Origin: a virus
Direction: 5' to 3' (one strand)
Length of the DNA: 36,597 nt
IMG/VR virus record: IMGVR_UViG_3300032053_000238
Span: 1-36,597 of that record
Shown: piece after piece, positions 7,458-14,947 of the stretch
Layout of the letters: each line of letters begins with the position of its first letter
How positions within the stretch are numbered: the stretch's first letter is position 1
Notes under the pieces: model-generated
What the model saw: only the letters and a program-made list of their open reading frames with translations
Databases searched by the model: none
Told to the model about the DNA's origin: nothing
Translations under genes and position numbers: made by a program

Positions 7458-9770
7458 TTATACATTAAAAGTCATAGTTAGTTGCGTTATATAATCTGTT
7501 GCTGACGCACTTATGTATCTTACGGCGGCGACAAACGGATCCGTGCTAGTTACTTGTTTACCCGCAGGTAACGCCCAGGTAAGAACATTTCCAGACGCAC
7601 CGCCATCTCTAACTCCATAAATACTTCCCAAATCGTCGCCAACCGCTCGTCCCAAATCGTATGTAGCCGATCCCGATTCGCTTGGTAAATAAAAAACCAT
7701 TTGTAGAGAACCGGTGCTATTCCATTTGTCTACTATATTTGTTTTTCCAGCAAATCCGGTTTTTACAACTGTTATAGTTCCACCAACATTATTATTTGTT
7801 GGCGTAAAAACTCTATAATAATAATTATCATATCCAAAACTTGCATAGTCCGCATGTCTTCCGTCTATCAACCGTTCATTTTGTACCTGAAGCTGACTAC
7901 TACTTAAACTACTCGTTGGATCCCACGACGATGAATTAATTCCATTATATCTTCTGTATTCGTCGTCAAAATACTCTATTAACGCAGTACCTCTAGTCCC
8001 GTATGTGTTTATTGCTTTAGTTCCTATATTAAAATTTGACGTGACATTTGTTTTTAATGTAGTTTTATAAAGCGTTACAGTCCCAGTTCCAACATTATTA
8101 TACGTGGAACTCAAATTATTAGTTAGTGTTCGCGATTGAGTTACAGTTAAAATGCTACTTGTCAATGGAATCCCGGTATAACTTACGTTTGTCGTACTAA
8201 AATATGTACTGGTTATCGCAGATTCTCTAGTCGGATCGTATACTGGCGCGTATAATCCTTGAGCGCTATAATAAACATTCATAATTGTTCCGGCTCCATA
8301 ATACGAAATTCCACTTAACCACTTAGTTCCCATTGTCGTAATACTTGCCGAAGATACATTTATAAAAGTCGCGGCTGGGAAAGTTGTTGTATCTCCGGCA
8401 TACCACAATGTATACGGTGTAGTTTCTCCCGCTTCTATTGGCGAAGATACTTTATAAGTAAGAGATCCGGTTTGAGTTATCGCTCCAGAAACTTTAGCCG
8501 AAGCAGATACCCAAATACTACCATATATTCCTAAAGTCACTATACTTGCACTATAAGTAGAACCTGTTCCGCTCGTAAATGCGCGATCTCCAATAGATAC
8601 AAAAGACCCAGTTCCAATTTGTAAAGATGCTGTTACTCCACCGATCAAAACATTTGTCGGAGTATAATCTCTTTTCTTTCCGGCTCTAAATCCACCGGTA
8701 TTTAATACAAGAGTTGTACTTCCCGCCAATGCGGTAACTGTAGAACCGGATTGATAAGAACCGCTATACCATTGATAATTCAACTCCGCCGCTAATTTCG
8801 CCGAAACAACTGATGGACTGGATAGCGACAATGATACCAATAAAGGCGCTTTCGTTGGCGCAATATCCAAAAATGTTTCGGAAATATCATCTATCGCATC
8901 AGCCAAATAAGTAGTACTGACAAATGTATCAAAAAATCCATCAGAATATAATCCATCCGTCGGAGTTCCTATGTTTATAGAAACCGCCGTAATGGAACTA
9001 GAAACATATAAACTACCAGTGATTTGTGTATCGTTAATAGTTGTGATATAACTTCCGCTATCAGACCATATTCCGCTCGCAGCATCTATTCCAGAAGTTC
9101 CACTTGAACCACCGGTTCCAGCAGTTCCGCTAGTACCGCTTGAACCACCTGTACCAGCAGTTCCACTACTACCTCCAGTTCCAGCGGTTCCGCTTGTACC
9201 GCTACTTCCCCCAGTTCCAGCAGTTCCACTCGAACCGCCTGTGCCAGCAGTTCCGCTTGTTCCGCTACTTCCTCCAGTTCCAGCAGTTCCGCTTGTACCA
9301 CTAGTACCCGATGTTCCACTATAACTTAATGCGTAAGATGCTGTAACTGCATAAGATGCCGTACCATAGTAATTTGCGGCGACTATTACTCCATTATCAT
9401 AAACTTCAAATACGGCATTTCCACTAATATTCCTTATAGAAAATAAAGAACCTGATAATCCATCCGCTATTTCAAATAAAGTTCCGGCCGAACCGACCAC
9501 CTTGAATACAGATGAACCCGATTTGTATATTGCTAAACTTCCAGTGATTTTTACGTCACCTTCACGGCTAATATATGTAACACTACCTGTCCAATAACTT
9601 TCGCCAATACCACCCGAACCACTAACATTTATTGTTATGGCTTCGAGTGCGTCAGCAATAGACATACTTTTATTCAGATATGTATAATAGGTATAACTTC
9701 CCCCGGTAGGAATACCGGTTTGAATATCGCTACCACTAAGGTTTAATTGTTTATATTCTGTTTTGCCCAT
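7458..9770 (-). CDS. Tail-fibre or whisker protein with a short collagen-like array (770 aa)
   Basis: ATG at 9770, 15 bases after the preceding stop, with a weak GAG ribosome site. Residues 1-150 contain beta modules (EGDVKITGSL, LFEIADGLSGSLFSI, VFEVYDNGVI) almost identical to modules inside the larger fibre gene downstream. About residues 151-227 form a Gly-Thr-Ser array. The array is followed by IDAASGIWSDSGSYITT and about 520 residues of Ser/Thr/Gly/Tyr-rich beta-type sequence ending TDYITQLTMTFNV, with no recognised enzymatic motif. The gene overlaps the SD of the next fibre gene, so the two are probably translated together and may act in one fibre. The fibre call rests on the modules and context; the C-terminal domain is not recognised. 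Confidence 0.8.
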   Translation of the reverse strand: MGKTEYKQLNLSGSDIQTGIPTGGSYTYYTYLNKSMSIADALEAITINVSGSGGIGESYWTGSVTYISREGDVKITGSLAIYKSGSSVFKVVGSAGTLFEIADGLSGSLFSIRNISGNAVFEVYDNGVIVAANYYGTASYAVTASYALSYSGTSGTSGTSGTAGTGGSSGTSGTAGTGGSSGTAGTGGSSGTSGTAGTGGSSGTAGTGGSSGTSGTAGTGGSSGTSGIDAASGIWSDSGSYITTINDTQITGSLYVSSSITAVSINIGTPTDGLYSDGFFDTFVSTTYLADAIDDISETFLDIAPTKAPLLVSLSLSSPSVVSAKLAAELNYQWYSGSYQSGSTVTALAGSTTLVLNTGGFRAGKKRDYTPTNVLIGGVTASLQIGTGSFVSIGDRAFTSGTGSTYSASIVTLGIYGSIWVSASAKVSGAITQTGSLTYKVSSPIEAGETTPYTLWYAGDTTTFPAATFINVSSASITTMGTKWLSGISYYGAGTIMNVYYSAQGLYAPVYDPTRESAITSTYFSTTNVSYTGIPLTSSILTVTQSRTLTNNLSSTYNNVGTGTVTLYKTTLKTNVTSNFNIGTKAINTYGTRGTALIEYFDDEYRRYNGINSSSWDPTSSLSSSQLQVQNERLIDGRHADYASFGYDNYYYRVFTPTNNNVGGTITVVKTGFAGKTNIVDKWNSTGSLQMVFYLPSESGSATYDLGRAVGDDLGSIYGVRDGGASGNVLTWALPAGKQVTSTDPFVAAVRYISASATDYITQLTMTFNV
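9090..9320 (-). repeat. Gly-Thr-Ser array H (in the 770-aa fibre gene)
   Basis: About 77 codons of Gly-x-y triplets of the same types as arrays A-G. It is the only such array outside the giant fibre gene in this window. Confidence 0.9.
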
Positions 9771-9785
9771 TTATTTATCTCGTAA

Positions 9786-11033
9786 TTAACTGTCGAATTT
9801 CCCCCAAATAATTACTTCATCTGTACTGTCCAAAGAATACCCCAAACTTCCGGTGTCTACTGTCACAATAAAATTTGCTCCGTTTTGTTGTATTGCAAAT
9901 GCATCATATTCCATATATTGACTGTTAACAAATATCAAGAAATCATTTTTACTTGTCGCCGTATATCCAACTGGCGCAGACGCAGTATAAACAGCCGGAA
10001 AAGTCACTACGTCATTAACAATTGTAGCGCTTGATAAAGTTAAACTAGAATATGAATACATTTTTCTCAAATATGTTATAACTACTTCCAAAGTAGCGAT
10101 TTGCTGATCAATATAATTCATAATTGATATATTTGCGCCACCGACCGGTTGAGTTGTTCCAGTAACAGTTATTCTTTTTATTGTCGGATCTTGTGAAGTC
10201 AAAGACAATATATCAATATCGGTCTCGTTATCTATTATTATTTGTTGGCGACTAAATCCCTTTTGAGTATTCACTAAATCATTAAAGTATTCTGGAATTA
10301 AAAATCCGCGAATAGATAATGTAAAATTGCTCCTCACCAATCTTCCGCGAGACGTATCAACTTCTACTGTCTGATCAAAACTATCTATACTTGCTTTAAA
10401 CTTGAATCTTTTTTGGTCTCCCCAGTACAATCCTTCACTAAATTGTATAGGTTCAATTATTTTATTCATCTGGCTAACAAACGATGTCCAGATAACACAT
10501 TCGTATGTTATGATAACATAATCAGGAACTACTACATTATATATCTCATACGCCGGTTTCAAATTATTTAACCTGGAAAATCTATCGTATCTATTTTTCG
10601 CCGACCATTTTTGCGGAAATGTGTGAACCAGATTCCTGTCTATGTGATTCATCGGCATATCCTGGTCTTTCGATATATTATTTTTGCGAAACATAATAAT
10701 TGGCGCAATAATTTGCCCCTTTTGGTCGCGAATAAATCCCTGCTGTTGAACCGAACTCCAAAATTCCGAATTTCCATATATAATCGGGACATCTATCACC
10801 AAATCATTTTCTATAACTTTTGGCTGAATAACATTCTTAAAATAAAAAAGGATTGCTTCGTCTATATCTTGCAATTCTATTGATATATTCTTAAATGTAT
10901 CGTCGCTTCTTTTTATCTGTTGGGCACGGTTTTCCCTATTTGGAATATCAGCAAATCTGTTGCTACCATCATATTTTTCGCGTCTAGTTCGAGGCAGTGG
11001 CTTTTGCCTTTTTGGCATGCTATCTATTGCCAT
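9786..11033 (-). CDS. T4 gp15-like tail terminator / sheath stabiliser (415 aa)
   Basis: I choose ATG at 11033 (GGAG eight bases upstream) over an in-frame TTG at 11036. The central part follows the layout I recall for T4 gp15: a helix, then IDVPIIYGNSEFW (T4 has a similar VPITYAS-type strand), a segment ending APIIMFRKN, then VPDYVIITYECVIWTSFVSQMNKIIEPI, and a strand pair ending LVRSNFTLSIRGFLIPEYF. The C-terminal third (from about residue 270) is an extra domain with Ser/Thr-rich beta sequence. In T4, gp15 caps the tail tube and sheath and docks on the neck. The position immediately after two neck-like genes fits. The assignment is from remembered architecture, not a search. Confidence 0.6.
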   Translation of the reverse strand: MAIDSMPKRQKPLPRTRREKYDGSNRFADIPNRENRAQQIKRSDDTFKNISIELQDIDEAILFYFKNVIQPKVIENDLVIDVPIIYGNSEFWSSVQQQGFIRDQKGQIIAPIIMFRKNNISKDQDMPMNHIDRNLVHTFPQKWSAKNRYDRFSRLNNLKPAYEIYNVVVPDYVIITYECVIWTSFVSQMNKIIEPIQFSEGLYWGDQKRFKFKASIDSFDQTVEVDTSRGRLVRSNFTLSIRGFLIPEYFNDLVNTQKGFSRQQIIIDNETDIDILSLTSQDPTIKRITVTGTTQPVGGANISIMNYIDQQIATLEVVITYLRKMYSYSSLTLSSATIVNDVVTFPAVYTASAPVGYTATSKNDFLIFVNSQYMEYDAFAIQQNGANFIVTVDTGSLGYSLDSTDEVIIWGKFDS

Positions 11034-11048
11034 CAAATTTTCTCCAAA

Positions 11049-11531
11049 TTATATTCTTTCATTGTTAGTGGCAACTCTTACGTTTTCGATTTGAAGTACA
11101 TCACGGCGAGTCATATTGGCCGTACATACTATGCTAAAGTTTTTATACCACGAACCGCCGATAAGTTGGTTCTCAACCACGGAATTTATCTCATAATATG
11201 CTTCATCCCACTCTATTATGTCGCCGATTTCCGGATAAAATCCCTTATCACCAATCATCCCGCGATGGAAGGCGACAGTTATAGTACGGTTAACATCGGG
11301 GCCAAATCCTTCACTCGATTCAGTAGTCTGCGGTTCTCTTCTGATCAGACATCCAATCTGAATTCCGCGAGTATATGTTTTACTAGTTGATTCGCCGTAT
11401 ATGTTTGCGCCGCTCTCAACATGCACTTTATACGCTATAACAGGCGTCTGAATCACGCGATTCAGAAGCTCGTCGTTTATGCTATTGAACATTCGCAAAT
11501 CTCGGGGGCGATTAAATAGCGGATTGACCAT
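11049..11531 (-). CDS. T4 gp14-like neck / head-completion protein (160 aa)
   Basis: ATG at 11531 behind GGAG. The sequence begins NPLFNRPRDLRMFNSINDEL. The part FYPEIGDIIEWDEAYYEINS followed by GGSWYKNFSIVCTANMTRR resembles the T4 gp14 element in which a PxxGDLIYFP-type strand is followed by an FEIN strand and a xxFxIxxxKF strand. It is shorter than T4 gp14 (256 aa). It lies between the gp13-like and gp15-like genes, the order used in T4. Role inferred: closing the head and receiving the tail at the portal connector. Confidence 0.55.
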   Translation of the reverse strand: MVNPLFNRPRDLRMFNSINDELLNRVIQTPVIAYKVHVESGANIYGESTSKTYTRGIQIGCLIRREPQTTESSEGFGPDVNRTITVAFHRGMIGDKGFYPEIGDIIEWDEAYYEINSVVENQLIGGSWYKNFSIVCTANMTRRDVLQIENVRVATNNERI

Positions 11532-11548
11532 TCAGAATTTCTCCAAAA

Positions 11549-12745
11549 TTATCCAATATAAATTTTTAACGGAACCCTCTTCAGAACATTTTCTATGGCT
11601 TCATTTTCAGTTACCATTCTTTCGTACTGGCGAGTTCGGCTTGCTTCTTCTAGCGTTTCTCTTAATTGAGTAATTAACACTTCCTTTTCGGCTTGCGATT
11701 CATTTCTTAAAGTTTCGCCGTCCAAAGTTATTTCGGCATCTGGAATTGGGATTTGTTGATATTTTGAACGAACCAATCCTAACGTTTCTTTAGCACAGGC
11801 CAATCCGTATTTTCGTATCCACTGGATTCCGGTCTCGTTGATTTTTGAGTATTCCAGAAAATTATATTGTATATTAGAAAAATCGGATTGTATGTTGCTG
11901 GTAGTAGATGATAATGTTTGCGCTAACGTAGAACCGCTATTCGGTTGAATCATCGCATTATCTCTTTCTTCCACTACAATATATTGAATCCATAACTTAA
12001 AATCTGCGCTTGGGCGAGGAAAAATTCTTAACTTATTATTTATTATTTCAAACGAATATGCTGAACGGCGAATCTGATCATTCAATTCTACCGCCTGAAC
12101 TCTTAACAAATCTTCATAAATCGGAAATAGAACGTATTCAATAGCGGGAGTCCACCCGGCCCATCCAAACTCGCCCATTAAATTATTTCTTGCCAAACCG
12201 GTTTCAACAAATGGGTCGTAGTATCTTGAAACTGCCGGGCGACCATAATGATGAATTCGTTTAACTTCTATTGGTTTATCTACTCCGATATTTACCGATG
12301 CCCATGCATCCAAATCATAATCTTGCTCGTTGGCGTGAATATCAATGCTAGCAGAATGCCAGGTAACGTTTCCTCCTGCACCAACTTCCGCTGCATACGT
12401 ATGCGCAACTCGTATAACCTGGTTTAACCCTATTCCCAATAAATTTCGCTGATTTAATTTTATATTGGTGGACATTCCTTTCGCATTCAACAGATTTTCG
12501 CGAATTAAAAATTGATTTATCTGTAATGTATAGTCGCCAATCGCTTCTTCATAACACGCATAAAGAGAACCAGATGTTAATTCAATTTCTACAATTGGGT
12601 ATCCAAGTCTTCTAGTGGCCCATTTTGCAAACTTTGGGGCATCATTTTGAAAGCGAGAATCACTATCATATATTCCATACGGGGTACTTCCAGATACAGG
12701 ACCTGGATTATCATCCCATATAAGAGTTTCTTCAAACATTGCCAT
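11549..12745 (-). CDS. T4 gp13-like neck protein (398 aa)
   Basis: ATG at 12745 with GGAG nine bases upstream, first gene of the neck cluster. Near residues 40-85 the stretch ATRRLGYPIVEIELTSGSLY followed by CYEEAIGDYTLQINQF matches the helical start seen in neck proteins of T4-like phages, where G-x-P-x-(V/I)-x-(V/I)-E-L is followed by an acidic helix. The middle carries an IHHYGRPAVSRYYDP segment and strands LRIFPRPSADFKLWIQYIVVE. The C-terminal helix is rich in Glu and Arg (QAEKEVLITQLRETLEEASR). A candidate late promoter element lies 75 bases upstream. The gp13 assignment is by architecture and by its place before gp14- and gp15-like genes. Confidence 0.55.
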   Translation of the reverse strand: MAMFEETLIWDDNPGPVSGSTPYGIYDSDSRFQNDAPKFAKWATRRLGYPIVEIELTSGSLYACYEEAIGDYTLQINQFLIRENLLNAKGMSTNIKLNQRNLLGIGLNQVIRVAHTYAAEVGAGGNVTWHSASIDIHANEQDYDLDAWASVNIGVDKPIEVKRIHHYGRPAVSRYYDPFVETGLARNNLMGEFGWAGWTPAIEYVLFPIYEDLLRVQAVELNDQIRRSAYSFEIINNKLRIFPRPSADFKLWIQYIVVEERDNAMIQPNSGSTLAQTLSSTTSNIQSDFSNIQYNFLEYSKINETGIQWIRKYGLACAKETLGLVRSKYQQIPIPDAEITLDGETLRNESQAEKEVLITQLRETLEEASRTRQYERMVTENEAIENVLKRVPLKIYIG

Positions 12746-12819
12746 AATATTTCTCCAATAGTTATCAAGTTTGAATTACTGCGCCCTAAAGAAGGACATA
12801 GCTTTTCTTTTAACTACAA

Positions 12820-12829
12820 GTATAAATAT
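12820..12829 (-). promoter_or_regulatory. Candidate late promoter element ATATTTATAC
   Basis: Minus-strand ATATTTATAC followed by TTGTAG, 75 bases ahead of the gp13-like start. The same 10-mer class occurs ahead of four other genes. No TTGACA-like -35 is evident on this strand. Confidence 0.4.
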
Positions 12830-12860
12830 AGATATACCTGGTTTTATACTAAAAAATAAC

Positions 12861-12889
12861 TTGACTTTAATAAAATAATTTGTTATATT
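12861..12889 (+). promoter_or_regulatory. Sigma70-like promoter TTGACT-N17-TATATT
   Basis: -35 TTGACT at 12861-12866, a 17-base spacer and -10 TATATT at 12884-12889, placed 24 bases before the ATG of the only plus-strand gene. Both hexamers and the spacing are identical to the promoter at 29325-29353. Confidence 0.8.
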
Positions 12890-12913
12890 TAGTATAGTAA
12901 GTGGAGAAATGAA

Positions 12914-13093
12914 ATGTTGAACGAAAAGATGAGCTGGAGAATGAAATTTCTTCTGGCGAAAAACAAATACCTATTCGACAGAGAAGTCGAAGAAGAAATT
13001 AAAAGAAGGAATGAAAAAATTCACGCGATAAAAACACTGCTGATGTGTAATAAACTAATCACCGATAAACCGACCAACATATTTAGGTTTTAA
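12914..13093 (+). CDS. Small basic helical protein of unknown function (59 aa)
   Basis: The only plus-strand gene I can support. ATG at 12914 has GGAG nine bases upstream, a consensus promoter just ahead and a strong terminator just behind, so it is a complete single-gene unit. The product (MLNEKMSWRMKFLLAKNKYL start, IFRF end) is charged, rich in Lys, Arg and Glu, and predicted helical, with no membrane segment. It resembles the small early-expressed host-interaction proteins that many phages carry, but I recognise no family. Its orientation and host-type promoter separate it from the late genes on both sides. Confidence 0.75.
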   Translation: MLNEKMSWRMKFLLAKNKYLFDREVEEEIKRRNEKIHAIKTLLMCNKLITDKPTNIFRF

Positions 13094-13102
13094 TATAATA
13101 AA

Positions 13103-13127
13103 AAAACCCCACTCAAAGTGGGGTTTT
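13103..13127. terminator. Bidirectional intrinsic terminator
   Basis: 11-bp perfect stem AAAACCCCACT / AGTGGGGTTTT with a 3-base loop and T-runs on both sides. It ends both the plus-strand 59-aa gene and the convergent homing endonuclease gene, whose stop is at 13133. Confidence 0.95.
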
Positions 13128-13132
13128 GTTTT

Positions 13133-14833
13133 TTAATATTTTTTTTCGTACTTAAAATTGCCGCTATCCCAAATCCTATCATAATCGTTCAGTTGCATAT
13201 TTTGCCATTCGGTCAATGATGAATCATATTTCTCAACCTTTTCGCGTAAAACATTTTTACGAAATCCGAATCTATGAAATCGTTGACCATCTTTAATGTA
13301 CCAATAATTAGGAGTTCCATCGGATACTCTATTAAAACCGAGTTTATCATATAAATTGTTCTGATTATATGTCCATCTTCTATCCGCGTAACTGATTATT
13401 TTATTCGGATTATATTTTTTAATAAAATATGTTAATAATTTATTCGCCAACCCCGACGAAGAAACCGATGATGCAAAACGAATCAATTCATATTCATCAT
13501 TTTTAGATATATTTCCAGTAGATATTCGTAATCCACCAAAAGTCATTACGGCAACTAATTCGTTTTCATAAAATGCGCCTAATTTGGTATGGCTTTTATC
13601 CTCGCCTTGAATATGATATTGGTTGAGAAAATTATTCTTCTCCATATTGGTAATTTCTTTTATCGTAGTCTCTCTGGCGAAAATTGTTCTATCACTCAAT
13701 CCTAATATATGTTTTAATCGTGATTTCACTATATTTTGTTTGTATAACCACTCGTCCTCAAATATCTGAATCAAACGAATATTTTGATTTTCGCATTCAA
13801 GAGTCTTATTTAGATGGTATTTTTTATCTTTGTTTCCACCGATTTCAGAATGCCAAAAAAGACCATTAAACTCTATAGCGACATTTTTATCAGGAATAAA
13901 AATATCCAATTCTCTTCCGCTAGATAATATAAATCGGTTGTTTTCAATAATTTTACCTGTATAAATACTTTTTAGATATTCAACTATTTCTTTTTCTGCA
14001 TCGGAATAGTATTTAGTTAATGGATAACATCGAATACACCGCGGTATTTTACCACTATACAAAGTATCTGTAAACTCATTGTTGCATTTAATACATTGGA
14101 ACTTATATTTCTTTTTTCTACTTTTACTTCCATCATATTCATCTTTTGTAAATAATGGTTTTACTAATCCCTTTAATCTTTCTGAATTAAATAATCTATC
14201 ATACATTAAAGAAAAAATGGTTTTTCTTTTTTCTTCTTTCACACTTTCCAATTGAGATATATTCGTAACATTGTTTCTTTTGAGAAAGTTTTTATATTTT
14301 TCGGACTTAAATCCTATTATCCCTTTAGACGATAATTCTTTTGTTCTTTTAATGGTAGCAGGATGGCAAGCCGAGCCATATTTTTCAATCATTGTTTCTC
14401 TGAATTTATTTCTATTATTATATGTTTCGTCGCCGTACTTTTCCAATTTTGTTTGTTTATTTTTTTCCGAATTATTATAGGTTTCATTTCCATATTTTTT
14501 TAATAATGTTTTTTTCGTATTCGCGATCATATTATTATATGCGCCTATTTTTCTTTTTTCTCTTATTTTTTCCTTTACGCTTTTTAACTGGGATTGATGA
14601 ATGACGCCATATCGTTTCATCAAAGTCTTTTTAGCTTTTTCTGCTCTCAACTTTCCAACATCATTCGCGGCACACTGATTAGAACAATATATTTTTTTAT
14701 TATTTTTTCCAACCACTATCTCTTTTTCACAGTGTTTGCATTTTATTGTTTTGATAACAGAAGAATGATAACATTCTCGGCTACAAAACTTTTTAGTTTT
14801 TTCTATTTTCTTTCCGCAATTTTCACAATTCAT
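13133..14833 (-). CDS. Free-standing homing endonuclease, EDxHD/Vsr-like with zinc fingers and Mom-like C-terminus (566 aa)
   Basis: ATG at 14833 behind AAAGGA. Two N-terminal zinc-binding knuckles are visible: C3-x2-C6...C17-x3-C21 and C32-x2-C35...C50-x3-C54. Residues about 70-170 hold repeats of the type KKTLxKKYGxxxYNN, which look like DNA-reading NUMOD-type units. A further CxxC...CxxC follows at about 245-270. The nuclease core contains RELDIFIPDKNVAIEFNG, LFWHSEIGG and RLIQIFEDEW, the pattern of the Vsr-related EDxHD homing endonucleases (I-Bth0305I type). The last about 160 residues (LGAFYENELVAVMTFGG, SYADRRWTYNQ, PNYWYIKDGQRFHRFGF) resemble the Mom/GNAT-like domain often attached to these enzymes. 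It would cut DNA lacking the insertion and spread by repair. It sits between late structural genes and is flanked by terminators on both sides. Confidence 0.85.
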   Translation of the reverse strand: MNCENCGKKIEKTKKFCSRECYHSSVIKTIKCKHCEKEIVVGKNNKKIYCSNQCAANDVGKLRAEKAKKTLMKRYGVIHQSQLKSVKEKIREKRKIGAYNNMIANTKKTLLKKYGNETYNNSEKNKQTKLEKYGDETYNNRNKFRETMIEKYGSACHPATIKRTKELSSKGIIGFKSEKYKNFLKRNNVTNISQLESVKEEKRKTIFSLMYDRLFNSERLKGLVKPLFTKDEYDGSKSRKKKYKFQCIKCNNEFTDTLYSGKIPRCIRCYPLTKYYSDAEKEIVEYLKSIYTGKIIENNRFILSSGRELDIFIPDKNVAIEFNGLFWHSEIGGNKDKKYHLNKTLECENQNIRLIQIFEDEWLYKQNIVKSRLKHILGLSDRTIFARETTIKEITNMEKNNFLNQYHIQGEDKSHTKLGAFYENELVAVMTFGGLRISTGNISKNDEYELIRFASSVSSSGLANKLLTYFIKKYNPNKIISYADRRWTYNQNNLYDKLGFNRVSDGTPNYWYIKDGQRFHRFGFRKNVLREKVEKYDSSLTEWQNMQLNDYDRIWDSGNFKYEKKY

Positions 14834-14894
14834 AATGTAATCCTTTCTTATAATACACCATACATCATATAGTATAATATACGAAAGAAAATAA

Positions 14895-14920
14895 AAAAAG
14901 TTCCCCGAAGGGAACTTTTT
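14895..14920. terminator. Intrinsic terminator after the sheath gene
   Basis: On the minus strand the stem AAAAAGTTCCC / GGGAACTTTTT closes a TTCG tetraloop (C-TTCG-G) and is followed by a T-run. It lies 28 bases beyond the sheath stop, and plus-strand symmetry makes it bidirectional. Confidence 0.95.
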
Positions 14921-14947
14921 ATTTGTAAATTATTTAGAACGGGTCAA

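Noticed and set aside
14271-14872. Plus-strand open frames opposite the homing endonuclease
   Set aside because: Phe/Ser/Leu-rich antisense readings of Lys-rich coding DNA without ribosome sites.
14834-14894. A promoter for the homing endonuclease in the AT-rich gap
   Set aside because: TATACT-like hexamers are present but no -35 or clear spacing could be supported; not listed as a feature.
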